From assembly GCF_005049105.1 (NCBI RefSeq), contig NZ_SUKA01000005.1:97843-161842 (forward strand): DNA of 64,000 nt, written 5' to 3'. The stretch comes from Sphingobacterium alkalisoli. GTDB lineage: Bacteria; Bacteroidota; Bacteroidia; Sphingobacteriales; Sphingobacteriaceae. The position numbers and the translations under genes are program-made. Shown piece by piece: positions 50,101 through 61,700 of the stretch (the first letter of the stretch is position 1; each line of letters begins with the position of its first letter). Below the pieces are notes generated by a model. It was given only the letters and a program-made list of their open reading frames with translations. It ran no database searches and was not told the DNA's origin.

Positions 50101-53100
50101 ATGGCAGCAGGTGAAGGTTATGAAATTCCATTAAGTATAGATATATCCGGAGTTGATCAAGCTCTTAGTAAAACTATTGAAAGCGCCAAGGCAGTGCAAA
50201 ACCAAGCGAAGGAAACAGGAGAATCGTTTAAGAAGATGAATGATCAGATTGTTGCCGGTACTGCTGCTTCTACAGAAAAAATCAATGAGCAGATGCAGGC
50301 TACATTGGTGGCAAAAAAGACAGCGGAAGACCGGGCGAAAGCTGAGCGGATTATGATCCAGGTCTTTGACGAGGTTGCAAAGAAACAGAACGAAAATATT
50401 AAGCTTAGTGATCAGCAGAGTAAAGTTGTCGCTGAATATGCAAGAGGGCTTGACTATGCAAAAAAGGCTCTTGCTAGTGCTACCGATCCTACACAGATAA
50501 AAGTATTCGCCAAGGATATGGAAATCCTTCGTGATAAAATTGTTGCGGTATATGATAGGGCATCTAAAGCGGTAACTCCAATGAATTCTAAGCTTCAGGA
50601 GTCAGGTGAATTGGTGGATAAGCTTTCAGACTCAATAATGGGAGCTTTCAGTCCTGAAGAACTTAATCAATTAGGATCGAGCATAAACGGCGCGAACAAT
50701 GAACTTGATCAGCTGGGGGTGCTTATTGACTTCATTTCTTCAAAAATGGAGGGGATGGATCCATCGAGCGAATTGTTCAAGCAGCTTTCTGCTGATATCG
50801 AAACGGCCAACCAAATGCTCGGCCGTACCACCGAAGTTGTTGATATATCAACTTTATCCTGGGATCAGTTGACTGACCGACTCAAGTTCTTCCAAGATTC
50901 ACTAAAGGGAGAGACTAATCCACAAGAGATTATCCGGATAAATCAGGAGATATCAAATACTGAAGAGCAATTGAAACGCATTAAAAATGCGGGTAAGGAA
51001 GGATTCGATGAATTAGGGAACAGGATCGTCCCTGAATTGGAAGATAAAGTGAAATCGCTAAATACGCAGTTAGAGGAGACTATCCAACAGCTGGCTCGGA
51101 TGCGTATTGAGGGCCAAGTGGATACTGCAGAATATGATGCGTTACTGGACAAGGCCACCGAAATAAAGCAGGCAATAACCGCGGTAAACGATGAATTAAA
51201 GAAGACATCTTCCAATACACAGGGACTCGATACACTTATTGAGTCCGCGTCTCTGGTGGCCGCAGGGTTTAATGTCGCACAGGGAACAATGGCTCTATTC
51301 GGTGCAGAAAGCGAAGACCTAGAAAAAGTCACTGCTAAGTTGGCTGCCGGCATTGCCGTCCTCCAGGGACTTCAGGAAATACAGGTACAGTTGAAAAATC
51401 GGGAAAGTGTAGCCAATAAGGTACTTACTGCAACTCAAGCACTTTATACTACCGTTGTAGGAACATCAACTGGAGCTTTGAAAATATTTCGTATTGCATT
51501 AGCTGCAACAGGGATAGGATTAATAATTATAGCCCTTGGTTATCTGATCGCCAATTGGGACAGGTTAACGTCATCGATAAAAATGAGTGGTCCCGAGGCC
51601 GAGAAGTGGGGACAGCGATTCGATAAAATAAAAGCCATAGCGATGGGTGTTGGAAATGCAATTTTCCAATGGATGATCACGCCTATCAAAGTTCTGTACA
51701 CTCTGTTAACTGAAGGGGCCGGAGCCGCCATTGATGCTTTTGTTGATTCGATGAATGTCGTAAAAAATTACAACGAAGGGTTCAACTTCGAGATTCAACG
51801 TCAGAATGATGCTGCACACCGTGAAAAATTGGAAGCGCAGAAAATTGCTCTTGAAAAAGAGATCGAATTGCGTAAAGCAGCTGGCCAAAAGGTTATAGAA
51901 CAAGAAAGGGCATTGCACTCCACTTTATTGGCATTGACCAAGGCTGGATCTGAAGAGCAAATGGAGGCCTTACATGATTTTAAAGTTTGGGAAGCCAAGA
52001 CCAACAAGGAAATGGAGGATGAACGCAAAAGAGCAGCTGATAAAAGAAAGCAGGAGATGGACAAGGCTGCACGGGAGCGAGAAAAGGAACTTCAACGCAT
52101 TAAGGATTTTAATCGTAAGCTGATTGATCTTGAATACGAACGCCAAGAAACCCTGACTCGGCAGCTGGAGGAAAGTGCCGAAAAATCGAAGGAGCTTGAA
52201 TCGATCCGGTACCAACAGGAACTTGAGAGCTTTAAACGCCAGTTAGAAGACTTTAAAGGTACAGAAGAAGAAAAGAATAGACTCAAATCTTCTCTTGATA
52301 AAATTAGTGAGCAGCTGGCCGAGGAGCACATAGCTAAGTTATGGGCAATCGATGTAGACTATTTTAACAACTTGGCAACAGCGCAAAGTGATTCCAACAA
52401 ACTGCTCCTGCAGATTAATAAGCAAGATCAGGATCTTGAATTGGCAGAACTAGACGATAAATACAAAAAAATTACTGAGCAGTACAAAGATGCATTCGGT
52501 GTTGAGAAAGACTTCACTGAGGAGAAGAACCGGGAGATTGCCTCCGTCAATGCTAAGTATGCGCTGAAGGATCTTAAAGACCAAGAGGATATCGAGCTTG
52601 CAAAAGTTGATCTGATAAAAGTAGCCGGTAAGGGCCAGGAGAAACAGGCAAGGCTTCGTGAAATGATCCGTTTGCAGGTCACGCTTGATGCTGCCCAAAA
52701 GCGTTTGGAAATACTTAAAGCTATAGGCGGTGAAGAGAATGCGGTCGCCATTGCACAGACCGAAGCTCTAATTTCCACGTTGAGCGAACAGATCGAAGAA
52801 AAAGCTAAAGAAGGGGGTAAAAAGAATATTTTTCAATTGTTGGGGATCGATATGTCTGATGAGGATGCGCAGTTGATCGTAGATTCCTATAAACAGGTTT
52901 TCTCTCAAATCGCACAGGCTTTTGAGGAATCATTAAACCTTCAGATCCAGGCCAAGCAAAAGCAGATCGATACATTAACCAAGCAGATCTCCGATGTAGA
53001 GAAAGAACTTGATAAAGAGATCGAGGCTCAGAAGAAAGGGTATGCTTCTAACGTGGAGGGTAAAAAGGCCGAACTAGATGCGCTGCAGGTTCAGCGGGAT

Positions 53101-53781
53101 AAAGAGATTGCCCAGCAGGAAGAACTTCAAAAACGGCAACAAAAACTGGCTATTGCACAGATTGCATTAAATGGTGCTGTACAGGCAAGTCAGTTGGGGC
53201 TTGCTGCCGCTAAGATCTTCGAAGCTCACTCCGGTATTCCTTTCGTGGGTGTGGCTCTTGCTGCAGCAGCTGGCCTTTCTATGCTTGCGACGATGATGAG
53301 TATAAAAAACCAGATTAAAGCGATGAAAGCTGAATCTGTTCCATCGTACCGTAAAGGTGGTGTTCATTTGTTAAACGGTCCGTCTCATGAGCAGGGCGGG
53401 TTAGGAGTGTACAACGAAAAGACTGGGAAGCGAATAGCAGAAGTTGAAGGTAATGAGGGATTCTTTGCGATTACAGCTAGAAACAAGCATTTGATCCCGC
53501 TATTTCAACAACTAAATGATGAAGGGGTTTCTGTGCATAAGAATGCGCAAGTTGATAAGGGTGATATGAACAACGTTGTCGTACTGGCTCAAAAGCACCA
53601 GGCTACTGGAGGAACACACGGACAAGATGTCGACAATGATGCGCTTAGGGATATCGCTAATACAAACAAAGCAATGTTGGATAACGAACGAAATAAAGAA
53701 GAACGCATCGATATGGGTGATCATTGGATCGTCAACATAGGTGTCAATCATAAACGTATAATCTGGAAGAAAAAAGCATAA
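50101..53781 (+). CDS. Tail tape measure protein
   Basis: 1226 residues, by far the largest helical protein here. Long coiled coils alternate with membrane-like segments (LAATGIGLIIIALGYLIANW at about 465-484; GIPFVGVALAAAAGLSMLAT at about 1045-1064). It sets tail length and probably helps DNA pass the cell envelope. The length suggests a long-tailed siphovirus. The C-terminal ~130 residues with RKGGVHLLNGPSHEQGG may be a small domain that enters the host cell. Confidence 0.9.
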   Translation: MAAGEGYEIPLSIDISGVDQALSKTIESAKAVQNQAKETGESFKKMNDQIVAGTAASTEKINEQMQATLVAKKTAEDRAKAERIMIQVFDEVAKKQNENIKLSDQQSKVVAEYARGLDYAKKALASATDPTQIKVFAKDMEILRDKIVAVYDRASKAVTPMNSKLQESGELVDKLSDSIMGAFSPEELNQLGSSINGANNELDQLGVLIDFISSKMEGMDPSSELFKQLSADIETANQMLGRTTEVVDISTLSWDQLTDRLKFFQDSLKGETNPQEIIRINQEISNTEEQLKRIKNAGKEGFDELGNRIVPELEDKVKSLNTQLEETIQQLARMRIEGQVDTAEYDALLDKATEIKQAITAVNDELKKTSSNTQGLDTLIESASLVAAGFNVAQGTMALFGAESEDLEKVTAKLAAGIAVLQGLQEIQVQLKNRESVANKVLTATQALYTTVVGTSTGALKIFRIALAATGIGLIIIALGYLIANWDRLTSSIKMSGPEAEKWGQRFDKIKAIAMGVGNAIFQWMITPIKVLYTLLTEGAGAAIDAFVDSMNVVKNYNEGFNFEIQRQNDAAHREKLEAQKIALEKEIELRKAAGQKVIEQERALHSTLLALTKAGSEEQMEALHDFKVWEAKTNKEMEDERKRAADKRKQEMDKAAREREKELQRIKDFNRKLIDLEYERQETLTRQLEESAEKSKELESIRYQQELESFKRQLEDFKGTEEEKNRLKSSLDKISEQLAEEHIAKLWAIDVDYFNNLATAQSDSNKLLLQINKQDQDLELAELDDKYKKITEQYKDAFGVEKDFTEEKNREIASVNAKYALKDLKDQEDIELAKVDLIKVAGKGQEKQARLREMIRLQVTLDAAQKRLEILKAIGGEENAVAIAQTEALISTLSEQIEEKAKEGGKKNIFQLLGIDMSDEDAQLIVDSYKQVFSQIAQAFEESLNLQIQAKQKQIDTLTKQISDVEKELDKEIEAQKKGYASNVEGKKAELDALQVQRDKEIAQQEELQKRQQKLAIAQIALNGAVQASQLGLAAAKIFEAHSGIPFVGVALAAAAGLSMLATMMSIKNQIKAMKAESVPSYRKGGVHLLNGPSHEQGGLGVYNEKTGKRIAEVEGNEGFFAITARNKHLIPLFQQLNDEGVSVHKNAQVDKGDMNNVVVLAQKHQATGGTHGQDVDNDALRDIANTNKAMLDNERNKEERIDMGDHWIVNIGVNHKRIIWKKKA

Positions 53782-56543
53782 TGGAACCAAGGTATTTATT
53801 TTTTATAGAAATTAATGGGGTGTTACATCCCGTAAATCCTGCCTTTAGAGATTTAAAGCAGGACCATGAGCAAGGAGAAAGTGTTGTACTTAAAGAAACA
53901 TTCTCCGGTACCGTCACATTTATTGGAAAAGATTTTCAGTTACTTCTTCCTCTTGAGCAAAGCTCAGCCAGATGCCAGGAGTTGCACCTGATCATTCAAC
54001 GTCAATGCAATGAAGGGTACGTGGAGAAAGGCCGAGGGCTCATCTTACTCTCTAACGGCGATTGGGACTTAACCCATTGTCGTGTTACCTTAAAAGTACA
54101 GGGCACTTCTGTATATAATATCATCGATCAGAACAAGGAGAAAGTAGTCAACCTTTTGGATATCGGACTTAGTCGAGTGGAATTGGTGTATGGTTCTGAA
54201 GTGGCTGTATTGGATAAGATTTGCGAAAAGCGAGTAGGCAATTTTAAATATTTTGACATAGATATTTGCGGAGAGTCTGAGCCGGGGCAGTGGAGTATCA
54301 AGCAGATTGATATATCTGGCCCGGCACAAGTTACCGGTAATAATGTTATTGTCACTTGGATAAAACCTCTTGACGATACAAAGTTGTTTACTTTCCTTGA
54401 TCCAGCCAGATCGTCTGGAGAAACATTGCCTGTGGGTGAGGTAAAAGATGTGCAGAGGTATATATTCGATTACCTTGGGAGCAACAGCTTCCGATCCAAT
54501 AACCGATATATCCGATTAAACGATGTACTCCGGTATTTTGCGACTTCCGTGTTCAATCTGAATATCAAATCAGATTTCTTTCAGATCAACGCGGAGAATG
54601 TTTCCGGCGTGAATTATGTGACCGGAGAAGCAACACAGGTTGCTCACTTGGTTATGGCCCAGATCACAGACGTCCAGCGGCCGTTTGCGGAAAAGCGAGC
54701 TACCATCGCCAACATCAAATGGACTGAACTTTGGAACGATCTGGTGACGCTATATAATCTGGATTACGAGATCGAGAACGACACACTAATCATTGAACAT
54801 ATTTCCTTCTTCCGGAATAAGGAAGTCCAGGACATTACCCAGGTTCAGCATTATCAAAAATGGTTAGCGGGGATGGGTAAGTATTCATACAACAACGATA
54901 TGCAATATCCGGAGGAAGTGTGGACGATGAAAAACTCGATCAAGAATACGGATGTGCTCACATTGATGACACTTAAAGACCACCAAGGCACATCTATCTA
55001 TTATAACAACGGTTGTACAATGGCCGAGCGTGGCGAACGGAAGAAAGAATGGAAAACAGAAGTTATTACTACAGACATATACAGTATCCTTACCGGATAT
55101 ACCCTGGTCAATGCAAACGGCGAAAAATACGAGAAAGATCCTACTTCAAAAGACGGTCTGGTTCTCATAGCAGCTGAACATATCGGCGGTAATCAATATC
55201 GGATGCTTTCTGAAGAGGGGATCTTGGATAACTATATCGAGCCAAACAATTGTCTTTCTGTTGCTCATATCCAGGATAAATACTTCCGTCACAATCGAAG
55301 CTTCAGACATGGATATATGAATGATAAACCCGAGACGTTTGAAAGCTCTGTCAAAGCGAAGATCGGGGTGGACTTTAAGATACCGTTTGGATGTAATACT
55401 GATTTCGACCTAGACGCACCTGTGAAGACAATCCTTGGTACCGGGGAAATACAAAAGTCATCATTCGATTATCACACCGAATTATTGACATTGACGGTAG
55501 CTTATTCTACGGACGAATACGAAACTCCTGAAGAACAGGCGCCTCTTGTGGTAAATGATAACTTCGAGGTAAAAATGGAATTGCCAACGTTACTTAACGT
55601 TATGGCCAATGATGTTAATGTTGGCGACTCGACTATTGAAATTGTCCAGCAGCCGCTTCATGCTTCCCTAGAGGTTGTTGGTAGTCAGGTACGATACACG
55701 GGTAAAATCGGGTATCGCAATGATTTTCCATTAGGTATACCAAAAGACACCTTTATATATCGATTGAAAAAGGGTAATGTATTCTCAAATAACGGCCTGG
55801 TGTCTGTAGTCGTCAACGGATTACAAAATCCGTTTGTGCCCAATAGCAGGACGGGTAATGACGGTGTTTTGGATGATAAATACACTATGGCTGCAGATAC
55901 AGTGTTAACTGTCAATGCTGCCTCTGGTGTATTGTCAAATGATATTTTTTACAATCTTAATGGAACGGTTAAATACAAAGTAACGCAAGTACACAGTTAT
56001 GATCAAAGTACACTGATGGACGGAACCGTTGAAATGGATCCAGATGGTTCATTTGTTTACACTCCATCTCCCGGTTATGTTGGGATCGATGAATTTGAGT
56101 ACATAGCTTACTTCCCTGGTTACGATCCAAATCAATATTCGCTCTACAAAAAAGCTAAAGTGCGCATCTTAGTCGGTAATCCTGCTACTACACATGCTTT
56201 CGGTGAGATTATAAATATTCGTTCGGTAGGTCGTGCTGGAAGATTCGGAGATCTGTCGGTTGCTCTATATTATGATGCTGACAAGATATTCCCAAAAACG
56301 GTAACTTCTTTAGCTGTTAACACAAAAATAACTATTCGGAATACAAGAAATCCTATTGAGACAGAAAACCGTGTGGTAACCTTTAGCAATGCGCAGCGCG
56401 TGACCTTTGAAACAGATAGGCAGGTATACAAGGCAACCGAATCTGTTGGCGGTTCGGCAACTAATGGTTATACCATTTATGTCGGCACTGAGCCAGGAAC
56501 GGGAGGAAACAATTATGAACACCATGAAAATGACGGGAGATGA
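53781..56543 (+). CDS. Tail tip/distal tail protein with Ig-like C-terminal domains
   Basis: 920 residues, ATG overlapping the tape measure stop by one base. The first ~580 residues are a tail-associated region with no family I can name. From about 585 there are two Ig-/cadherin-like modules: one with VVNDNFEVKMELPTLLNVMA (LNVMANDV signature) and one with VLTVNAASGVLSNDI and GSFVYTPSPGYVGIDEFEY. Such domains bind host-surface sugars or proteins. Probably adsorption apparatus. Confidence 0.75.
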   Translation: MEPRYLFFIEINGVLHPVNPAFRDLKQDHEQGESVVLKETFSGTVTFIGKDFQLLLPLEQSSARCQELHLIIQRQCNEGYVEKGRGLILLSNGDWDLTHCRVTLKVQGTSVYNIIDQNKEKVVNLLDIGLSRVELVYGSEVAVLDKICEKRVGNFKYFDIDICGESEPGQWSIKQIDISGPAQVTGNNVIVTWIKPLDDTKLFTFLDPARSSGETLPVGEVKDVQRYIFDYLGSNSFRSNNRYIRLNDVLRYFATSVFNLNIKSDFFQINAENVSGVNYVTGEATQVAHLVMAQITDVQRPFAEKRATIANIKWTELWNDLVTLYNLDYEIENDTLIIEHISFFRNKEVQDITQVQHYQKWLAGMGKYSYNNDMQYPEEVWTMKNSIKNTDVLTLMTLKDHQGTSIYYNNGCTMAERGERKKEWKTEVITTDIYSILTGYTLVNANGEKYEKDPTSKDGLVLIAAEHIGGNQYRMLSEEGILDNYIEPNNCLSVAHIQDKYFRHNRSFRHGYMNDKPETFESSVKAKIGVDFKIPFGCNTDFDLDAPVKTILGTGEIQKSSFDYHTELLTLTVAYSTDEYETPEEQAPLVVNDNFEVKMELPTLLNVMANDVNVGDSTIEIVQQPLHASLEVVGSQVRYTGKIGYRNDFPLGIPKDTFIYRLKKGNVFSNNGLVSVVVNGLQNPFVPNSRTGNDGVLDDKYTMAADTVLTVNAASGVLSNDIFYNLNGTVKYKVTQVHSYDQSTLMDGTVEMDPDGSFVYTPSPGYVGIDEFEYIAYFPGYDPNQYSLYKKAKVRILVGNPATTHAFGEIINIRSVGRAGRFGDLSVALYYDADKIFPKTVTSLAVNTKITIRNTRNPIETENRVVTFSNAQRVTFETDRQVYKATESVGGSATNGYTIYVGTEPGTGGNNYEHHENDGR

Positions 56544-57370
56544 TAAATAATTATTTAAAGACAGCTTTTCCGATGTATGATAACATCAGAAAACAATTTA
56601 GGTTTAGAGAAGGGGCTTCAAATCATTCATGCGTATTTGATCTATTCTGTGGTGCTAATTTTCTTTTGCCGTTTCAGATCCGAAGGATGAGAAACGATAA
56701 TGATTTAGTGATCTCCTGGACCGTAAATTATTTAGATGGAAGTTCTGCTTTCAATCTTAACCAAAATATTGATATATTAGTAAAAAATATTGATAATTCA
56801 TTTGAAAACTATCTTTACAACGGTCAAGAGTTAAAATTCAGATTTAACAACGGTGAAATCGCTCCGCTCGAAATGTGCAATGGAACGTTTTATTCGGTGG
56901 TTGAGTTTCAGTCCGGACAAAAGTATTACAGTGAGGTTTTTAAAATTGACAGCAATGTTAATTTGAGTGAACTTATCAAAATAGAGTGGGCAGGGGATTG
57001 TAAGATTGCCGCTATCAGTTACATAAATAACTACAAGAATCTGTTATTTGCTGATAGCGCAATTGAACGATCCACTCCAGGAATAATCGAAGAAGGAGAA
57101 GAAATTGAAGGTCGGTTTATTCCTAGCTTTGTAAAATATACGAACCGATATCGGATCAGTCTAATTGCCCCCGATTGGCTGATCGAATCACTAACGATGA
57201 TCGGTTTGCACCCTAATGTTTTAGTCACCACCAACAACGGTCTTTATGTTTCCCAGATGGAAAATGTAAAGGTTGAAAATCTCGAATGGTTAAATCCACC
57301 GTGTTACGCACGCTTAGATCTGACATTCGAACAGGATGAGGAATCACTTTATACAACGTGCTGCGGTTAG
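56540..57370 (+). CDS. Phage tail-associated protein, unknown
   Basis: 276 residues, overlapping the Ig-domain protein by 4 bp. Mostly beta (LLPFQIRRMRNDNDLVISWT) with a two-cysteine end YTTCCG. Located in the tail-tip gene set; may be part of the baseplate hub. No family recognised. Confidence 0.6.
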   Translation: MINNYLKTAFPMYDNIRKQFRFREGASNHSCVFDLFCGANFLLPFQIRRMRNDNDLVISWTVNYLDGSSAFNLNQNIDILVKNIDNSFENYLYNGQELKFRFNNGEIAPLEMCNGTFYSVVEFQSGQKYYSEVFKIDSNVNLSELIKIEWAGDCKIAAISYINNYKNLLFADSAIERSTPGIIEEGEEIEGRFIPSFVKYTNRYRISLIAPDWLIESLTMIGLHPNVLVTTNNGLYVSQMENVKVENLEWLNPPCYARLDLTFEQDEESLYTTCCG

Positions 57371-57373
57371 AAT

Positions 57374-58342
57374 ATGGCGACTAAAACAAAAGAACAGATT
57401 AAAGCATACCTCAATCAATGTGGTCAGCTCGATTACAACGAGTTTATTGACTTTATTGATTCGGTCATGTTCGATGATGGCGATACCGATATCGCCCCGA
57501 TCTGTCAGGTGACGAGATATAAGCGTTTCCGAAATCAGAACCAGGCGATCAGTCTTCCAAATTTGTTTGACGAGGATAACGGCTTGCTGGCAGTGTATGT
57601 CAAGCGGTTGAGCGAAGAGCCATTTACATTAAAGATCGGGATTACCAACGGTGGGGACGAAATAACGAGCCATGAAGTCGATGAGGCTCTTGTTTCTGTT
57701 GATTGTACGTATTTGTTTAGTGCTGCGACCCCGGTATATATTACCGGTCTTTCTTCAGAAAACATTGCGGATATCATTGTTGTTTACAATTCTTTCCTGT
57801 GCGATGACAATGGGGATATATCAATGACGCTTCTTGAGGAAATCCAGAACAAAATTTCAGATCTGGAAATTGAGATTACCCAAACCAAGGATGACCTCCA
57901 GAGTCAAATTAACACGCTAGCAGACTCTTTGATACAAATTCCTACAGGTATTGTTGTGCAGTGGAACGGCACTTTGGCTAATATTCCTACCGGTTGGCAG
58001 CGATATACAGGAAATGGATCGTGGTTTCTAATTGGTGAAAGCTCTACCTATCCAGCTGGGGCAACAGGAGGTGAAAAAGAAGTAAGATTAACGTCTTCTC
58101 AACAGGGTTCTTTTGAAGTAGCTGGAGTAGCTGATCGGACCGCCGGATCTGCCCGGAACAATACCATTGAGAAGCTTGTGTTTTCGACACCAGGTATTAA
58201 TGGAACTAAATCCCTTGATGCTACAGCTACAAGTGGGGCTCATCAAAACCTATCAAAGATCTCGGTGAACATCAGTCAGGCTAACGATACGCATAATAAC
58301 ATGCCACCGTACAAATCTGTCATTTATATAGAGAAGATATAA
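57374..58342 (+). CDS. Collar-domain tail protein
   Basis: 322 residues. The N-terminal half contains a coiled coil (IQNKISDLEIEITQTKDDLQ). The C-terminal region starts with IPTGIVVQWNGTLANIPTGW, the phage tail-collar signature, and ends with HNNMPPYKSVIYIEKI, again typical of collar domains. Probably a tail fibre or receptor-binding component. Confidence 0.78.
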   Translation: MATKTKEQIKAYLNQCGQLDYNEFIDFIDSVMFDDGDTDIAPICQVTRYKRFRNQNQAISLPNLFDEDNGLLAVYVKRLSEEPFTLKIGITNGGDEITSHEVDEALVSVDCTYLFSAATPVYITGLSSENIADIIVVYNSFLCDDNGDISMTLLEEIQNKISDLEIEITQTKDDLQSQINTLADSLIQIPTGIVVQWNGTLANIPTGWQRYTGNGSWFLIGESSTYPAGATGGEKEVRLTSSQQGSFEVAGVADRTAGSARNNTIEKLVFSTPGINGTKSLDATATSGAHQNLSKISVNISQANDTHNNMPPYKSVIYIEKI

Positions 58343-58343
58343 G

Positions 58344-58793
58344 ATGAAAAGCATACTGAAAGTAAAAAAAATAGTCACAATCCTAATTTCATCTGTAGCG
58401 GAGTTTATCACTATTGACAGACGGGTAAAAGGGCAAAGAGCTCAGGAAGAAGACGAGTTTGTGACGCTCCAACAGCTTGAAGAACGTTCCGGTGAAAACG
58501 TCGCGATGCTTGATCTGGATAATGTGTTTTCCGAGGAAAATTACTTTGAAAAGCCTGTATGGGGAGAAGATGCTGAAGAAGAGGGACAGTTTGTGACATT
58601 TAGGCAATTGAATTCTGTTTCTCTTAACTACATTCCAGATGAAACGATTACAATGGATACGCTTGGATCAGATCTTAATAACTCCTATCCTGATCTTCCG
58701 ATTGGTGGCGTAGTGTTTAGCAATGTTCAGGGCATACAATTCACAAAAATTCCGGGTGCAAAATGGAAGTTCGAAATAATCGACATAAGATAA
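58344..58793 (+). CDS. Small tail-fibre-associated protein, unknown
   Basis: 149 residues containing two similar segments (RAQEEDEFVTLQQLEERSGE and DAEEEGQFVTFRQLNSVSLN), i.e. an internal duplication of an E-x-FVT-x-x-QL motif seen in fibre attachment proteins. It overlaps the fibre gene start by one base. Confidence 0.6.
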   Translation: MKSILKVKKIVTILISSVAEFITIDRRVKGQRAQEEDEFVTLQQLEERSGENVAMLDLDNVFSEENYFEKPVWGEDAEEEGQFVTFRQLNSVSLNYIPDETITMDTLGSDLNNSYPDLPIGGVVFSNVQGIQFTKIPGAKWKFEIIDIR

Positions 58794-61700
58794 TGAAGTA
58801 TATATTAATAATTATGATGCTGTTCGGGGTAGCTTTCGGACAGACACAGGGGAGCCTTCCCACAGGATCCGTTCCTTATTCGACAAATCTGTTCAAATCC
58901 CCCGATGGACTTATATGGACAGGCAAGGCAGGATCCTACACTAACATCGGAAGTAAGGAGGATTACGATGCTCTAATATCTGCGGGCTATACCAATGCTC
59001 AAATCGATAGCATTGCGTTGGATGTTTACACTCGAGCGAGGGCTAGAGCGAACCACACGGGCACGCAGGCTATAAGTACAGTTAGTGGTCTACAGGCAGC
59101 ACTAGACGCGAAACAGGCCACTATAACCGGAGGAGCTTCTACAATTACTACGGCAAACCTTACAGCTAATAGGGCTTTGATAAGTGATGCCAGCGGAAAA
59201 GTAACCGTAAGCGCTGTAACAAACACCCAACTTGGGTACTTGACAGGCGTTACTAGTGCAATACAAACCCAACTAAATAACAAAATAAACAGTTCCGAAA
59301 AAGGTGCTGTTAACGGGGTAGCTACGTTAGGTGCTGATGGTAAATTGCCAGCAGGACAATTACCATCTATTGCGATTACCGAAACATTTGTAGTTTCATC
59401 ACAGGCACAGATGCTAGCTTTAGCCGCTGAAATAGGTGATGTTGCCGTAAGGAATGACATCGATAAGTCTTTCATACTACAAGCTTCGCCAGCAACAACG
59501 TTAGCGAACTGGATTGAATTGCTTTCTCCATCGGTAGATAATACAGATCAAATACCCGAAGGATCTACGAATTTATATTTTACTCAGGCGCGCGCTAGAG
59601 CTTCTTTATCGGCTGGCACAGGGATCGGTTATAACAGCTCAACGGGAGTAATAAGCAATACTTCACCTAATTTGCCATCTAATCTTGCTGTAGGTTCTCG
59701 GACTACCACAACTGTACCCATAACTAACTCAGATGGAACAGGAGTTACTATACCTGTATCATCGACCACTTTAGCAGGTGTTATGAGTTCAACCGACAAA
59801 GTAAAACTGGACGGAATTGCAACTGGTGCTACCGTGAATAGTACAGACGCCCAACTAAGAGACAGAGCAACGCATACAGGAGTGCAGGCTATATCGACGG
59901 TTACAGGACTACAAACATCTTTGGATTCGAAAGAAGCAGTAGCTAACAAAGCAACTTCTTTAGCTTCTGCCAACAATACGACTTATCCAACTACATTAGC
60001 TGTGTCCAATGCTATTACGGCTGCTACGCCAACAGTTAACAATGGTACTTTGACGATGTCTACGGGTGCTGGGTTAACTGGTAGTTCAACCTTTACGGCT
60101 AATCAATCAGGCAACTCTACTTTTTCTGTTGGTGTAGATGCATTAGGGGTTGAAGAAGTTTCAGCGGGTAAAGTGATGACAAGTGGATACTTGGGTATCG
60201 GAGTAAATGGCCTAAGTAGAGGTAGTGCTATTCCCCCGAAAGATCAATTATCTAATTTAGGAGTATATACTTACGGTCAAGGATTTCTTGGTGATGATAC
60301 TATACCTATTACAAGCGCCTTTAAAATGCTAAATGTAGGACATACAGCCTGGAGCTCACAATTACTATTTAATTCCTATCAAAATGAAATGTGGATTAGA
60401 AGTAGGACATCTTCTAACGGAGCATTCAGGCCATGGACAAAAATAGCTTCTGAAGATTATGTAAATTCTCAAATACCTGCACCGCAAACTTTGACAGCTC
60501 AACCAAGCGGTACAGGATCGATTTCCATAAGTAGCGGAAATACGATTACTTTAAATAGTTTACGTTCTACAGACTCACCCGATGCGGATGTAAAACCAGT
60601 CAGTTCAGCGGGTCTATCTGTATTCACTAATACAACTGGGTCAACAAACTATCCCTCCACTTTAGGCGGTGGTCTGACCTTCCATAGATCGGGGGACAGC
60701 AATAATTTAGGAGCATTTCAGTTGTGGAAAAATTCTAATTCTGAAAATGTATTAAGATTTAGGGGCGGTTCAGGTACAGGCACTTGGAACCCGTGGGTAG
60801 TATTAGCTGATAGAGATTGGGTGTCTACCCAAATACCATCACCCCAAACTTTATCTGTAGGTCCTACTGCGGGCAGAATAGACATTAGTGGAGGAAATTC
60901 AGTTGCTTTATCTTCTTTACTCCCTAATCCAGTTACGACATTCCCTGACGCATCTGTTATCGCTCCGGCTGGGTTTTATCCTTACAATACAACTTCGGGT
61001 TCAGTTGGGTATCCCGTAGCTGCAGGTGGAGGATTTAAATATAGCAGAGCAGGAGGCGGTTCGGCTTTAGGTGATTTTGATTTATTTAAATCTGCTACCG
61101 ATGAAGGTAATGTATTATATCTAAGATCAGGAATATCTACTACTGCATATACTCCGTTTGAGATACTTGCTACTAGACCTTGGGTCGAAAGTTTTGGGAT
61201 TGGAAGGGGAGTAGAAAATAATTCGGTTTTTGTGGGTGACTTAAAAGAGATATCTACTACAGGTATATACAGATACTCCAACTCTTCAACAAACATACCT
61301 TCGACTTTAAATGGTCATATACTTAATATATTTAGACTTGGATCTGCTGTAGCAAGATTAGCTCTAGATGATGCCTCGGATCTTCACTTCAACTTTGGGC
61401 CTAATACAACTGACCCTACTTGGAGAAGGATGTGGAGTACAAAACACTTCACTCAAACCGAAGTAGATAAGTGGAATGGGTATGACACAAGATTTGTTGA
61501 TTTAACTACAACCCAATCTATAGGCGGAATTAAGACTTTCACGAATAACCCAGTTGTAAGACCGTCTGCGGCATCCGGTGCAATACTAGATCTTAGAGGA
61601 AATGATACTGGAGACGGTACAGCTTATGTAAGATTTCAAGGAAAAGCGATTGGTAATCAAATAGGGTATGTAGGAAAGCCTAGTCCTACCACCGATAATA

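Noticed and set aside
56763..56785. A further copy of the late-promoter sequence inside the 276-aa tail gene
   Set aside because: It reads AAAATATTGATATATTAG, lacking the TTTG of the -7 box, and lies mid-gene with no gene start after it.
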